NCBI RefSeq assembly: GCF_035762905.1
Contig: NZ_DASUCC010000155.1
Span: 79,689 to 143,688 of the forward strand
DNA: 64,000 nt
Direction of reading: 5' to 3'
DNA from: DASYTH01 sp035762905
GTDB lineage: Bacteria > Actinomycetota > Actinomycetes > Mycobacteriales > Pseudonocardiaceae
Shown here: piece by piece, positions 8,989 to 16,689 of the stretch
How positions within the stretch are numbered: the stretch's first letter is position 1
Layout of the letters: the number at the start of each line of letters is the position of its first letter
Position numbers and translations under genes: made by a program
Notes under the pieces: generated by a model
Seen by the model: only the letters and a program-made list of their open reading frames with translations
Databases searched by the model: none
Told to the model about the DNA's origin: nothing

Positions 8989-9684
8989 ATGCGCATACTC
9001 GTGGTCGATGACGACCGGGCGGTCCGAGAGTCGCTGCGCCGGTCGCTGGAGTTCAACGGCTACCAGGTTGACCTGGCCGGAGACGGTCAGCTGGCGCTGG
9101 ACGCGGTCAAGCTGGCCCGGCCGGATGCCATGGTGCTGGACGTGACCATGCCTCGGCTGGACGGCCTCGAGGTGTGCCGGCGGCTCCGCAGTACCGGCGA
9201 CGATCTGCCGATCCTGGTGCTCACCGCGCGGGCCATGGTCTCCGACCGGGTGGCCGGCCTCGACGCAGGCGCCGACGACTATCTGCCCAAGCCGTTCGCC
9301 CTCGAGGAGTTGCTTGCCCGGCTGCGGGCGCTGCTGCGCCGGGCGGTCCCCGACCCGGACGCGGCCTACCGGTCCGAGCCGCCGCTGCACTTCGCCGACC
9401 TCGAGATGGATCTCGGCACCCGGGAGGTGCGCCGGGGCGAGCGGCTGATCAGCCTGACCCGGACCGAGTTCGCCCTGCTGGAGATGCTGCTCCGGCACCC
9501 CAAGCAGGTGCTCACCCGCAGCCGCATCCTCGAGGAGGTCTGGGGCTACGACTTCCCGACCTCGGGCAACGCGCTCGAGGTGTACGTGGGCTACCTGCGC
9601 CGCAAGACCGAGGCGGACGGCGAGTCCCGCCTGATCCACACCGTGCGCGGGGTGGGCTACGTGCTGCGCGAGACACCGCCGTGA
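8989..9684 (+). CDS. mprA: MprA-like OmpR-family response regulator
   Basis: A 231-residue regulator. The receiver domain has acidic residues in VVDDDR, phosphoacceptor Asp51 (MVLDVTM), a Thr in VLTARA and Lys101 in LPKPF. The C-terminal winged helix includes RTEFALLEMLLRHPKQVLTR and VYVGYLRRKTE. It is followed at once by a histidine kinase and an HtrA protease, the same order as mprA-mprB-pepD in M. tuberculosis, where the system senses envelope stress and controls sigE, sigB and pepD. Its stop overlaps the kinase start (GTGA). Confidence 0.92.
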   Translation: MRILVVDDDRAVRESLRRSLEFNGYQVDLAGDGQLALDAVKLARPDAMVLDVTMPRLDGLEVCRRLRSTGDDLPILVLTARAMVSDRVAGLDAGADDYLPKPFALEELLARLRALLRRAVPDPDAAYRSEPPLHFADLEMDLGTREVRRGERLISLTRTEFALLEMLLRHPKQVLTRSRILEEVWGYDFPTSGNALEVYVGYLRRKTEADGESRLIHTVRGVGYVLRETPP

Positions 9685-11081
9685 CGGTGACCAGCCTGCG
9701 GGCCATGCGGCAGCCGTCCCGGATGACGGTCCGGGCCCGGATCGCGTTGCTGGCCGCGCTGTGTGTCGCCGGAGCCGTGGCGCTGACCTCGATGGGCGCC
9801 TACCTCACCGTCTACCGCAGCCTGTACGAGCAGATCGACGACAACCTGGGCAGCCGGGCGGCGAACGCGCTGACCACGCCCGGCCTCACCGACTCGCCGA
9901 GCGGCCGGATTCCGATCGGCTTCCTGTCCCTGACCGACGTGCAGTACACGGTGATCGACGACCGGGGCACGATCGTGTTCGACATCGGCCAGCCCAAGCC
10001 GGCGATCGGCGACGCGGAGCGCCGGGTCGCCCAGCGCCAGCAACGCAACAGCATCAGGACCGACGAGCGGACCGACAGCCGGGTGCTCGCCGTGCCGGTG
10101 CCTGGGGCCAGCGAGGACCTCGCGCTGGTCGTCGGGCAGCCGCTCGGCCCGACCAGGGATCTGCTCAACGACCTCGCCGTGGTGCTGCTGGTGGTCGGCG
10201 GGCTCGGCATCGCGCTGGCCGCGCTGGCCGGTGCCGCGGTGGCCCGGGCGAGCATGCGGCCGGTGCAGCGGCTCACCCAGGCCACCGAGCGGGTGGCCAG
10301 AACCGGTGACCTGCGGCCGATCCCGATCAGCGGGGACGACGAGCTGGCCCGGCTCACCCAGAGCTTCAACACGATGCTGGGTGCGGTGCAGGCGGCGCAG
10401 GAGGACCAGCGCCGGCTGGTCGCCGACGCCGGGCACGAGCTGCGCACGCCGCTGACCTCGTTGCGCACCAACCTCGAGCTGCTGCTGGCCGCCGAGGCGC
10501 CGGACGCGCCGTCGCTGTCGGACAAGGACAAGCGGGAGATCTACGCCGACGTGCGGGCGCAGCTGGACGAGCTGACCCAACTGATCGGCGACTTGGTGGA
10601 GCTGGCCAGGGAGGACGCCACCGCGTCGGTGTGGGAAGCGGTGGACGTCGGCGAGATCGTCGAGCAGGCGCTGGATCGGGCCCGGCGCCGGGGCAGCGAC
10701 CTGCACTTCCAGGTGTGGGTGCAGCCGTGGGTGCTGATCGGCGACGCGGCCGGGTTGGAGCGGGCGGTGCTCAACCTGCTGGACAACGCGATCAAGTTCA
10801 GCCCGCCGGGCGGCACGGTCCGGGTGCGGCTCGGCCCGATCGGCGACGGGTTCGCGGTGCTCGAGGTGGCCGACGAGGGGCCGGGGATCAGCGACGAGGA
10901 CCTGCCCCGGGTGTTCGACCGGTTCTACCGCTCGCCGGAAGCGCGCACGCTGCCCGGCTCCGGTCTCGGTCTGGCCATCGTGCGGCAGACCGCGCTGCGG
11001 CACGGCGGCGAGGTGCTCGCCGGGCGGGCGCCCGAGGGCGGCGCGCTGTTCACCTTGCGGCTGCCCGGTGTGCCGGCCTAG
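9681..11081 (+). CDS. mprB: MprB-like sensor histidine kinase
   Basis: A 466-residue membrane kinase. A first membrane segment (about residues 22-42) is followed by an extracytoplasmic sensor of about 120 residues, a second membrane segment (VVLLVVGGLGIALAALAGAAV), a HAMP linker and the dimerisation helix with phosphoacceptor His252 (ADAGHELRTPLTS). The ATPase domain has the N box (LLDNAIKFS) and G boxes (DEGPGI, GSGLGLAI). The GTG at 9681 overlaps the mprA stop. Orthologues in mycobacteria are held inactive by chaperones until unfolded envelope protein accumulates. Confidence 0.92.
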   Translation: MTVTSLRAMRQPSRMTVRARIALLAALCVAGAVALTSMGAYLTVYRSLYEQIDDNLGSRAANALTTPGLTDSPSGRIPIGFLSLTDVQYTVIDDRGTIVFDIGQPKPAIGDAERRVAQRQQRNSIRTDERTDSRVLAVPVPGASEDLALVVGQPLGPTRDLLNDLAVVLLVVGGLGIALAALAGAAVARASMRPVQRLTQATERVARTGDLRPIPISGDDELARLTQSFNTMLGAVQAAQEDQRRLVADAGHELRTPLTSLRTNLELLLAAEAPDAPSLSDKDKREIYADVRAQLDELTQLIGDLVELAREDATASVWEAVDVGEIVEQALDRARRRGSDLHFQVWVQPWVLIGDAAGLERAVLNLLDNAIKFSPPGGTVRVRLGPIGDGFAVLEVADEGPGISDEDLPRVFDRFYRSPEARTLPGSGLGLAIVRQTALRHGGEVLAGRAPEGGALFTLRLPGVPA

Positions 11082-11088
11082 CCGGCCG

Positions 11089-11132
11089 CTGAGACACTGA
11101 GATTGCACAGCGTGATCTCAGGTAGCTCTCAG
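11089..11132 (+). promoter_or_regulatory. candidate MprA operator upstream of pepD
   Basis: TCTCAG occurs at 11116-11121 and 11127-11132 with an 11-bp period, as before mprA. Two copies in the opposite orientation (CTGAGA at 11089-11094 and 11097-11102) lie just upstream, so CTGAGAT and ATCTCAG also form a 7-bp inverted repeat around an 11-nt centre. The site sits between the mprB stop and the pepD start, which suggests that pepD has its own MprA-dependent promoter. Confidence 0.6.
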
Positions 11133-11154
11133 CCGCGTGGCGCAAGGTGGTCAC

Positions 11155-12462
11155 ATGACGGAACAGAAGCCCGACGGGACCCCGGCTGAATCGAGCCCGT
11201 GGGCGGCCGGTGGCTCCAGTGGCACCGGCCAACCCCAGCCGCAGCCGCAGCCGCAACCCCAGGCCCCGACCGAGCAGGTGCTGTTCGGCTCTGCCTACAC
11301 CCCGCCGACCGGCCAGCAGCAGCCCTACCCGGCGGCCCAGTCGCCGTACCCGCAGCCGCAGCCCGGTTCGCAGCCGCGCCGCTCGCGCGGCGGGGTGCTG
11401 GCCGGGGTGACCGTGCTTGCCCTGGTGGTCGGCGGCGTCGCGGGTGCGGCCGGTGGCTATCTGGTCGCCGACTCTCAGTCCGGATCCAACGGTCCCTCGG
11501 TCAACGCACTGGACCAGGCGCCGCCGGCTCGGCAGACCGCCGCTGCTCCGTCCGGAACCGTGGAGGCCGCGGCCGAGAAGGTGCTGCCGAGCGTCGTCCA
11601 GTTGCAGGTCCAGGGCCGGTCCTCGGCAGGGGAGGGTTCCGGCTTCGTGATCAGCTCGGACGGCCTGATCGTCACCAACAACCACGTGATCGCCGGGGCC
11701 GCGCAGGGTGGGCAGATCGTGGCGGTGTTCGAGAACGGCAGCACCGCTCGGGCCACCATCGTCGGCCGTGACCCGGACTCCGACGTCGCCGTGGTCAAGG
11801 CGCAGGGCGTCAGCGGCGTGGCGGTGGCCGAACTGGGCCGGTCCGACGATCTGCGGGTGGGCCAGTCGGTCGTGGCGATCGGCTCGCCGTTCGAACTGTC
11901 CGGCACCGTCACCTCGGGCATCGTCAGCGCGCTGCACCGGCCGACGAGGGCCGGCGGCGAGCAGGGCGAGCAGCGCACCGTGCTGGACGCGATCCAGACC
12001 GACGCCGCGATCAACCCGGGCAACTCCGGCGGCCCGCTGGTGGACCTGCAGGGCCGGGTGATCGGCATCAACTCGGCGATCTACAGCCCGCGCACCGGCG
12101 ACGTGGCCGCCGGCTCGGTCGGCATCGGCTTCGCCATCCCGATCGACCAGGCCCGGCGCACCGCCGACGAGATCGCCAAGACCGGCAAGGCCACCCAGAC
12201 CGTGCTCGGCGTGCAGGTCAGGGATGCCGCGCAGGGCGGCGCCTCGATCGACGCGGTCACCCAGGACGGCCCGGCGGCCAAGGCCGGCCTGCAGCAGGGG
12301 GACGTGGTCACCAGGCTGAACGACCGCCGCATCGACAGCTCCGACGCGCTGGTCGCGGCGGTGCGCGCGCAGGCGCCCGGCGACACGGTGAAGCTGGTGC
12401 TCGGCGACGGTTCCCGGACCGTCGACGTGACACTCTCTGGACAACCGGTCGAACCCAACTGA
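11155..12462 (+). CDS. pepD: HtrA/DegP-family membrane serine protease (PepD-like)
   Basis: A 435-residue protease. A cytoplasmic Pro/Gln-rich N terminus (about 70 residues) precedes a single membrane anchor (VLALVVGGVAGAAGGYLVA). The trypsin-like domain has the His in VTNNHVIAG, the Asp in DPDSDVAVV and the Ser in NPGNSGGPL. A C-terminal PDZ domain follows (VTQDGPAAKAGLQQGDVV). It degrades or refolds misfolded extracytoplasmic proteins. ATG 11155 was chosen for its AAGGTGG ribosome site; GTG 11137 would add six residues. In mycobacteria PepD is both a target and a modulator of MprAB signalling. Confidence 0.92.
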   Translation: MTEQKPDGTPAESSPWAAGGSSGTGQPQPQPQPQPQAPTEQVLFGSAYTPPTGQQQPYPAAQSPYPQPQPGSQPRRSRGGVLAGVTVLALVVGGVAGAAGGYLVADSQSGSNGPSVNALDQAPPARQTAAAPSGTVEAAAEKVLPSVVQLQVQGRSSAGEGSGFVISSDGLIVTNNHVIAGAAQGGQIVAVFENGSTARATIVGRDPDSDVAVVKAQGVSGVAVAELGRSDDLRVGQSVVAIGSPFELSGTVTSGIVSALHRPTRAGGEQGEQRTVLDAIQTDAAINPGNSGGPLVDLQGRVIGINSAIYSPRTGDVAAGSVGIGFAIPIDQARRTADEIAKTGKATQTVLGVQVRDAAQGGASIDAVTQDGPAAKAGLQQGDVVTRLNDRRIDSSDALVAAVRAQAPGDTVKLVLGDGSRTVDVTLSGQPVEPN

Positions 12463-12474
12463 CACTGTAGGACG

Positions 12475-12606
12475 CTCGGCCGCAGGAAGCGGCCGAGACC
12501 AACGTCCGGCTCGATGCCCCCGAGCCGGTGAGGCCCCCGGATGGCGGGCCTGATGTGCGGAGCCGCACGCGGACGGTCATCCCCTCGCCCGCCCGCGTGC
12601 GGCTCC
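12475..12606 (+). ncRNA. candidate structured RNA in the pepD 3' region
   Basis: Four hairpins follow the pepD stop without a break: 12475-12497 (8-bp stem, 7-nt loop), 12506-12528 (8-bp stem, loop ATGCCCC), 12531-12551 (6-bp stem, 9-nt loop) and the terminator stem at 12559-12606. The second and third contain runs of five cytosines reaching into their loops, loosely recalling the C-rich loops of the actinobacterial 6C small RNA, but the match is not close enough to name. It could be a 3'-UTR-derived small RNA or a decay-blocking structure. Confidence 0.4.
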
Positions 12607-12613
12607 TTTTCTT
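12559..12613 (+). terminator. intrinsic terminator after pepD
   Basis: A perfect 14-bp GC-rich stem (12559-12572 paired with 12593-12606) encloses a 20-nt loop and is followed by a T-rich stretch (TTTTCTT, 12607-12613). This is one of the few classic Rho-independent terminators in the window. It ends mprAB-pepD transcription before the convergent glycosyltransferase gene. Confidence 0.85.
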
Positions 12614-12698
12614 CCACCGTGTCCACATTGGACAGATCGACCGGTCACGCCGGTGCGGCCGCGGACCCCACCGCACCATGATTCGCCGGCAAGCTCGC

Positions 12699-13364
12699 TC
12701 ACCGAAGCACGCCGGCCATGTCCCGCACCCCCCGCACCGTGCCGCGCACCGAGCCGCGCACCGAGCCGGCCATCCTCGACCGGGTGCCGGCGGTGCGTGG
12801 CCGGTAGGCCACGTCCAGCTCCACGACCGGCCAGTCCGCCGCGGCCGCCCGGAGCAGCAGTTCGAGCGGGTAGCCCAAGGCCCGGTCGCGCACCTCGAGC
12901 CGGAGCAGGTCGGCCCGGCGGGCGGCGCGCATCGGGGCGATGTCGGTCACCGTGAGCCCACGCCGGCGCAGCAGCGCGGCCAGCACCCGGGTTCCGGCCC
13001 GGGCGTGCCACGGCCAGCAGCCGCGGGCGACCGGCACCCGGCGGCCCACCGCGAGCCGGGCCCGGCCACTCGCCACGAAGGCGACCAGCTTCGGCAGCTC
13101 GGCCGGATCCAGCGAGCCGTCCGCGTCCAGGAAGCACACGATCTCCGCGGTGGCGTGCACCAACCCGGTGTGCACGGCCGCCCCGTACCCGCGGTGCGGC
13201 TCCGGCACGACGGTCGCGCCGTGCCGGGCCGCGATCTCGGTCGAGCCGTCGGTGGATCCGTTGTCCACCACGATCGCCCGGTAGCCGGCCGGCAGCGCGG
13301 CCAGCACGCCGGGCAGCGCCGCGGCCTCGTCGAGGCAGGGCAGTACCACGTCGACAACATCCAT
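12699..13364 (-). CDS. family 2 glycosyltransferase
   Basis: A 221-residue GT-A glycosyltransferase. It begins VVDVVLPCLDEAAALPGVL, has the nucleotide-binding VVDNGSTDGS and the metal-binding DADGS (DXD-like) motif, and lacks membrane segments, resembling the short dolichol-phosphate-mannose-synthase-like family. The C-terminal end contains a small in-frame DNA repeat giving GSVRGSVRGTVRG. It is transcribed away from the neighbouring two-component system and converges on pepD. Sugar donor and acceptor are unknown. Confidence 0.85.
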   Translation of the reverse strand: MDVVDVVLPCLDEAAALPGVLAALPAGYRAIVVDNGSTDGSTEIAARHGATVVPEPHRGYGAAVHTGLVHATAEIVCFLDADGSLDPAELPKLVAFVASGRARLAVGRRVPVARGCWPWHARAGTRVLAALLRRRGLTVTDIAPMRAARRADLLRLEVRDRALGYPLELLLRAAAADWPVVELDVAYRPRTAGTRSRMAGSVRGSVRGTVRGVRDMAGVLR

Positions 13365-13437
13365 GGCCGAACCGTAGGTCCACCCCGGACGGTGGTAGAA
13401 CCCTTGCGGCGCTTACCGAAATGTGACGGGGCGGAAC

Positions 13438-13457
13438 TTCTTACGGAGTTCTGACGG
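13438..13457 (+). promoter_or_regulatory. candidate 11-bp direct-repeat operator
   Basis: TTCTTACGG (13438-13446) and TTCTGACGG (13449-13457) repeat with an 11-bp period in the divergent region between the glycosyltransferase and response-regulator genes. A related GTGACGG lies about 25 bp upstream. The spacing fits OmpR-family dimer binding, so the adjacent regulator is the likely ligand. Confidence 0.4.
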
Positions 13458-13561
13458 AACCCGGCGGCGGCCGGCACACCGCCGGCCGCGGCGCTACCGT
13501 CGGGCGGTGTCCCCTGCTGTCCGGCTACCATGTCCTGCCTGCCTGACGAACTGGTGATCGC

Positions 13562-14248
13562 ATGACGCAGGTGCTCGTGGTGGACGACGACCTGACCGTG
13601 CGCGACGTGGTCCGCCGCTACCTCGAGCGCGGCGGGCACCGGGTCGCGCTGGCGGACAACGGCGAGGACGCGCTGCGCTGGATCGCCGACAACGATCCCG
13701 ATCTGGTCGTGCTCGACCTGATGCTGCCCGGCATCGACGGGCTGGAGGTGTGCCGCCGGCTGCGCCGCCGCAGCGCCGTTCCGGTGGTCATGCTCACCGC
13801 GCTCGGCGAGGAGGAGAACCGGATCGCCGGGCTGGAGCTCGGCGCCGACGACTACGTGACCAAACCGTTCAGCCCCAAGGAGTTGGCTCTCCGGGTGGCC
13901 TCGGTGCTGCGTCGCGCGCAGGCGCCCCCGCCCCGGGTGGAGCCACGGGTGGTCGTCGACGGCGAGCTGGAGCTGGACGTGGCCGGGCACCGGGCCGTCC
14001 TGCGCGGCACGGAACTCGCGCTCACCACGCGGGAGTTCGATCTGTTGCTGTTCCTGATGTCGCACCCGGGCGAGGCGTACACCCGGGAAGCGTTGCTGGA
14101 CAAGGTGTGGGGCTGGGACTTCGGCGATCAGTCCACTGTGACCGTCCATGTGCGACGGTTGCGCGAGAAGATCGAGACCCGGCCGGAGAAGCCGAGCCGG
14201 ATCGTCACCGTGTGGGGAGTCGGATACCGCTATGACCGCCGCGCCTGA
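13562..14248 (+). CDS. OmpR-family response regulator
   Basis: A 228-residue regulator with acidic pocket VVDDD, phosphoacceptor Asp52 (VLDLML), Thr in MLTALG and Lys101 (VTKPFSPKEL). The winged helix contains TREFDLLLFLMSHPGEAYTR and the recognition helix TVTVHVRRLREKIE. It is read through by the kinase gene, which starts 17 nt before its stop. A TACCAT -10-like box at 13526-13531 precedes the ATG. The target genes are not evident; the divergent glycosyltransferase is the nearest candidate. Confidence 0.9.
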   Translation: MTQVLVVDDDLTVRDVVRRYLERGGHRVALADNGEDALRWIADNDPDLVVLDLMLPGIDGLEVCRRLRRRSAVPVVMLTALGEEENRIAGLELGADDYVTKPFSPKELALRVASVLRRAQAPPPRVEPRVVVDGELELDVAGHRAVLRGTELALTTREFDLLLFLMSHPGEAYTREALLDKVWGWDFGDQSTVTVHVRRLREKIETRPEKPSRIVTVWGVGYRYDRRA

Positions 14249-15311
14249 CCCGTCGGGGGTGATCGGGGCCAACGAGACCTTCTGGCAGATGCTCGCGCAC
14301 GCCTGGGACATCCTGCCGGTGGTGCTGGCCCTGACCGTTCCGGTCACCCTGGCCGGGCTGGTGCTGCTCTACCTGCTGCACCGGGGATCGCTGGCCACCA
14401 ACCTGACCGTGCTGGTGCTCGTCCCGATGGCGGCGACCGTGGCCGGGGTGATCGGGGTCAGCGGGTTCATGTTCACCGCCACGCTCACCACGATGCTGCT
14501 GGTGTGCCTGCTGGTCGTGCTGGTCACCGTGCCGGCGGCGATCCTGCTCGGCCGGGCGGTCGCGCGGCGCAGCGTGTGGGAGCGCGAGGCCCGGGAGCGG
14601 GAGCGCGCGGCCGAGGCGTCCCGGCGCGAACTGGTCGCCTGGATCAGTCATGACCTGCGCACCCCGCTGGCCGGGATCCAGGCGATGAGCGAGGCGCTGG
14701 CCGACGGGGTGGTCTGCGAGCCGCGCGAGATCACCGGCTACGCCAGCCGGATCGGCACCGAGGCGAAGCGACTCGCCGGCATGGTGGACGACCTGTTCGA
14801 GCTGTCCCGGATCACCGCGGGCACGCTGCGGCTGACCATGTCCGCCGTCCCGCTGCAGGACGTGGTCGCCGACGCCTTGGGAGCCCAGATGCCGGTGGCG
14901 CAACGTAAGCGGGTCACGGTCCGGGCCGACGCCGATGCCTGGCCGGTGGTGATCGGCAGCGATCCGGCGTTGACCCGGGTAGTCCGCAACCTGGTGTCCA
15001 ACGCCATCCGGCACACCCCGCCGGACGGCACCGTCGCCGTGCAGGTGGGCGTCGACGGTCCGGAAGCCATCCTGTCGGTGGCCGACGCCTGCGGCGGTAT
15101 CCCGGAGGACGAGCTCGGCCGGGTCTTCGAGGTCGCCTTCCGCGGCGCCCCGGCCCGCACCCCCGCCGTCGGCCGGGACGAACCGGTCGGCGCCGGCCTT
15201 GGTCTGGCCATCGCCAAGGGCCTGGTCGAGGCCCACCGCGGCACCATCGGCGCGCACAACCACGGGCCCGGCTGCCGCTTCGAGGTCCGCCTGCCGCTGG
15301 CCCAGCCCTGA
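14232..15311 (+). CDS. sensor histidine kinase
   Basis: A 359-residue kinase with three or so membrane segments in the first 110 residues and no large extracytoplasmic domain, so it probably senses within or at the membrane. The phosphoacceptor is His140 in AWISHDLRTPLAG. The ATPase domain has the N box LVSNAIRHTP and GAGLGLAIAKGL. The G1 box reads VADACGGIPEDE, with Cys where Gly or Pro is usual, a small deviation. ATG 14232 overlaps the regulator gene by 17 nt, so the pair is coupled. Confidence 0.88.
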   Translation: MTAAPDPSGVIGANETFWQMLAHAWDILPVVLALTVPVTLAGLVLLYLLHRGSLATNLTVLVLVPMAATVAGVIGVSGFMFTATLTTMLLVCLLVVLVTVPAAILLGRAVARRSVWEREARERERAAEASRRELVAWISHDLRTPLAGIQAMSEALADGVVCEPREITGYASRIGTEAKRLAGMVDDLFELSRITAGTLRLTMSAVPLQDVVADALGAQMPVAQRKRVTVRADADAWPVVIGSDPALTRVVRNLVSNAIRHTPPDGTVAVQVGVDGPEAILSVADACGGIPEDELGRVFEVAFRGAPARTPAVGRDEPVGAGLGLAIAKGLVEAHRGTIGAHNHGPGCRFEVRLPLAQP

Positions 15312-15392
15312 GCCGCCGCGGCGGCCGGGTTCGGCGTGTGCAACGGCTGTCCGTCACCGAACCGTCAGATTCGGCCGATCTTGGCGGGCCGC

Positions 15393-15407
15393 TACGGTTG
15401 ACGTATG
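15393..15407 (+). promoter_or_regulatory. leaderless-type promoter of moaB2
   Basis: TACGGT at 15393-15398 ends exactly 6 nt before the ATG at 15405, so transcription would start at or next to the initiation codon. No Shine-Dalgarno is present, which supports a leaderless mRNA. Confidence 0.5.
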
Positions 15408-15905
15408 GAACGCAGCGCGCAGCGACTCGGCCGGGCCCTGATCGTGATCGTGGATGACAAGGTGGCGCATGGGGAGCATGAGGACACCGTGGGCTCGCTG
15501 GTCGTCGAGCTGCTCGAGGAAGCCGGTTTCATCGTCGACGGAGTGGTCCCCGTCGCCGGCGAGATGGTCGACATCCGCAACGCGCTGAACACCGCGGTGA
15601 TCGGCGGCGCCGATCTCGTCGTGACCGTCGGCGGCACCGGCGTCTCCCCCCGCGACGTGACGCCCGACGCCACCCAAGGCGTCCTCGACCGCCCCATCCC
15701 CGGCATCGCCGAGGCCCTGCGCTCCTCCGGCCTAGCCGCCGGCGCCGTCGACGCCGGCATCTCCCGCGGTCTCGTCGGTGTCTCCGGCAGCACCCTCGTC
15801 GTCAACCTGGCCGGCTCCCGCGCCGCCGTCCGCGACGGCATGGCCACCCTCTCCTCCCTCGTCCCCTACGTCATCGGCGAACTCTCCGGCCTCGACGGAA
15901 ACTGA
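15405..15905 (+). CDS. moaB2: MoaB/MogA-family molybdopterin protein
   Basis: A 166-residue protein of the MoaB/MogA fold, which adenylylates molybdopterin or acts in its transfer during molybdenum-cofactor synthesis. Diagnostic segments are the N-terminal ALIVIVDDKV, VVTVGGTGVSPRDVTPDAT (the molybdopterin-binding GGTG loop) and VNLAGSRAAVRDG. It occupies the moaB2 position after mprAB-pepD and before mscL, as in M. tuberculosis (Rv0984). No other Mo-cofactor genes flank it; the MoeA paralogue at 21 kb is probably a cell-division protein. Confidence 0.88.
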   Translation: MERSAQRLGRALIVIVDDKVAHGEHEDTVGSLVVELLEEAGFIVDGVVPVAGEMVDIRNALNTAVIGGADLVVTVGGTGVSPRDVTPDATQGVLDRPIPGIAEALRSSGLAAGAVDAGISRGLVGVSGSTLVVNLAGSRAAVRDGMATLSSLVPYVIGELSGLDGN

Positions 15906-15932
15906 CCCTCCCGCCCGCCCACCCACCCAGCC

Positions 15933-16169
15933 ATGCCCCCCACCCCCAACCCGGATCCCAACCCCAACCCGGATCCCACCCCCGACCCCGACCCCGCCCC
16001 ACCCCCACCCGCACGCCACCCCCGCCGACGCCCAGGCCGCCCCGACCTCGACCAGATCTTCGGCGACGTCCTCCCCGCCACCACCTCCGACGAACGCGAC
16101 CCCGAACCCACACCCCCCGACCCCGACGACTGGTACCACCAAAACCGCCCACCCCACCACGACCGCTAA
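15933..16169 (+). CDS. small Pro/Asp-rich hypothetical protein
   Basis: A 78-residue frame 27 nt after moaB2. The first half is a Pro/Asn/Asp repeat (NPDPNPNPDPTPDP) and the second half is less biased: PDLDQIFGDVLPATTSDERD, then DDWYHQNRPPHHDR. The acidic non-repetitive part ending in DDWY..NRPPHH does not look like random GC-rich translation, which is why it is kept as a gene. No membrane or signal segment is present. Function unknown; it may be translated with moaB2. Confidence 0.5.
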   Translation: MPPTPNPDPNPNPDPTPDPDPAPPPPARHPRRRPGRPDLDQIFGDVLPATTSDERDPEPTPPDPDDWYHQNRPPHHDR

Positions 16170-16379
16170 CCCCAACCCCCGCGCCGGTGTACTTCCCAGC
16201 TCAGACACCCGAAGCGCCAGTGGGGATACCGAGATGCTGGTGCTGGCACGCGGGACGCCGTGCTCGGCCTCGTTGCGCTCCCGGCCGCGCGGTGGCCGGA
16301 GTGGGCAGCGGCCGGAGGGCACCGAACCGGAGAACCCTCGGCCCGGAACTGGAAACTCCTCGGTCCGAAACCAGGGACT

Positions 16380-16600
16380 TGCCGGGCTTGAGGCGGGATC
16401 TCGGGTGCTGCAATCGGGGACTCGCGGGACTTGAATTAGGGACTCGCCGAGCTCGGGGCGCGATCTCAGGTGCTGCAATGGGGAACTCGCGGGACCAGTG
16501 AGTGTCGGGGAACCTCGCCGGCCTGAGTCGGGGCAACTCGGCTGCCGCAATTGGGAACTCGCCGAAACGGTGGGGAGCGTGTTGGCGAGTCCCGCGTTCC
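16380..16600 (+). repeat. dispersed GGGACTCGC-type repeats
   Basis: Several imperfect copies of GGGACTCGC(CG) occur here. Two lie in a longer direct repeat of about 70 bp, recognisable by GATCTCGGGTGCTGCAAT (near 16394) and GATCTCAGGTGCTGCAAT (near 16463), each followed by GGGGACTCGC or GGGGAACTCGC. A third partial copy has GCCGCAATTGGGAACTCGCC. The same core recurs in clean form at 63915-63980. No protein-like reading frame accompanies it. Confidence 0.6.
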
Positions 16601-16689
16601 GGCCCTCGAGTCGTTGGTTTGGCAGCTGGATACCGGTTGTGTGCCGAAGAGCCCGTCGGGGTCGAAGGCCGAACGCACCCAACCGCCTG

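Noticed and set aside
12475..12551. Assignment to the 6C small-RNA family
   Set aside because: C runs of five are partly within stems and loops are mixed sequence; the family has loops of six or more C. Left as an unnamed candidate.
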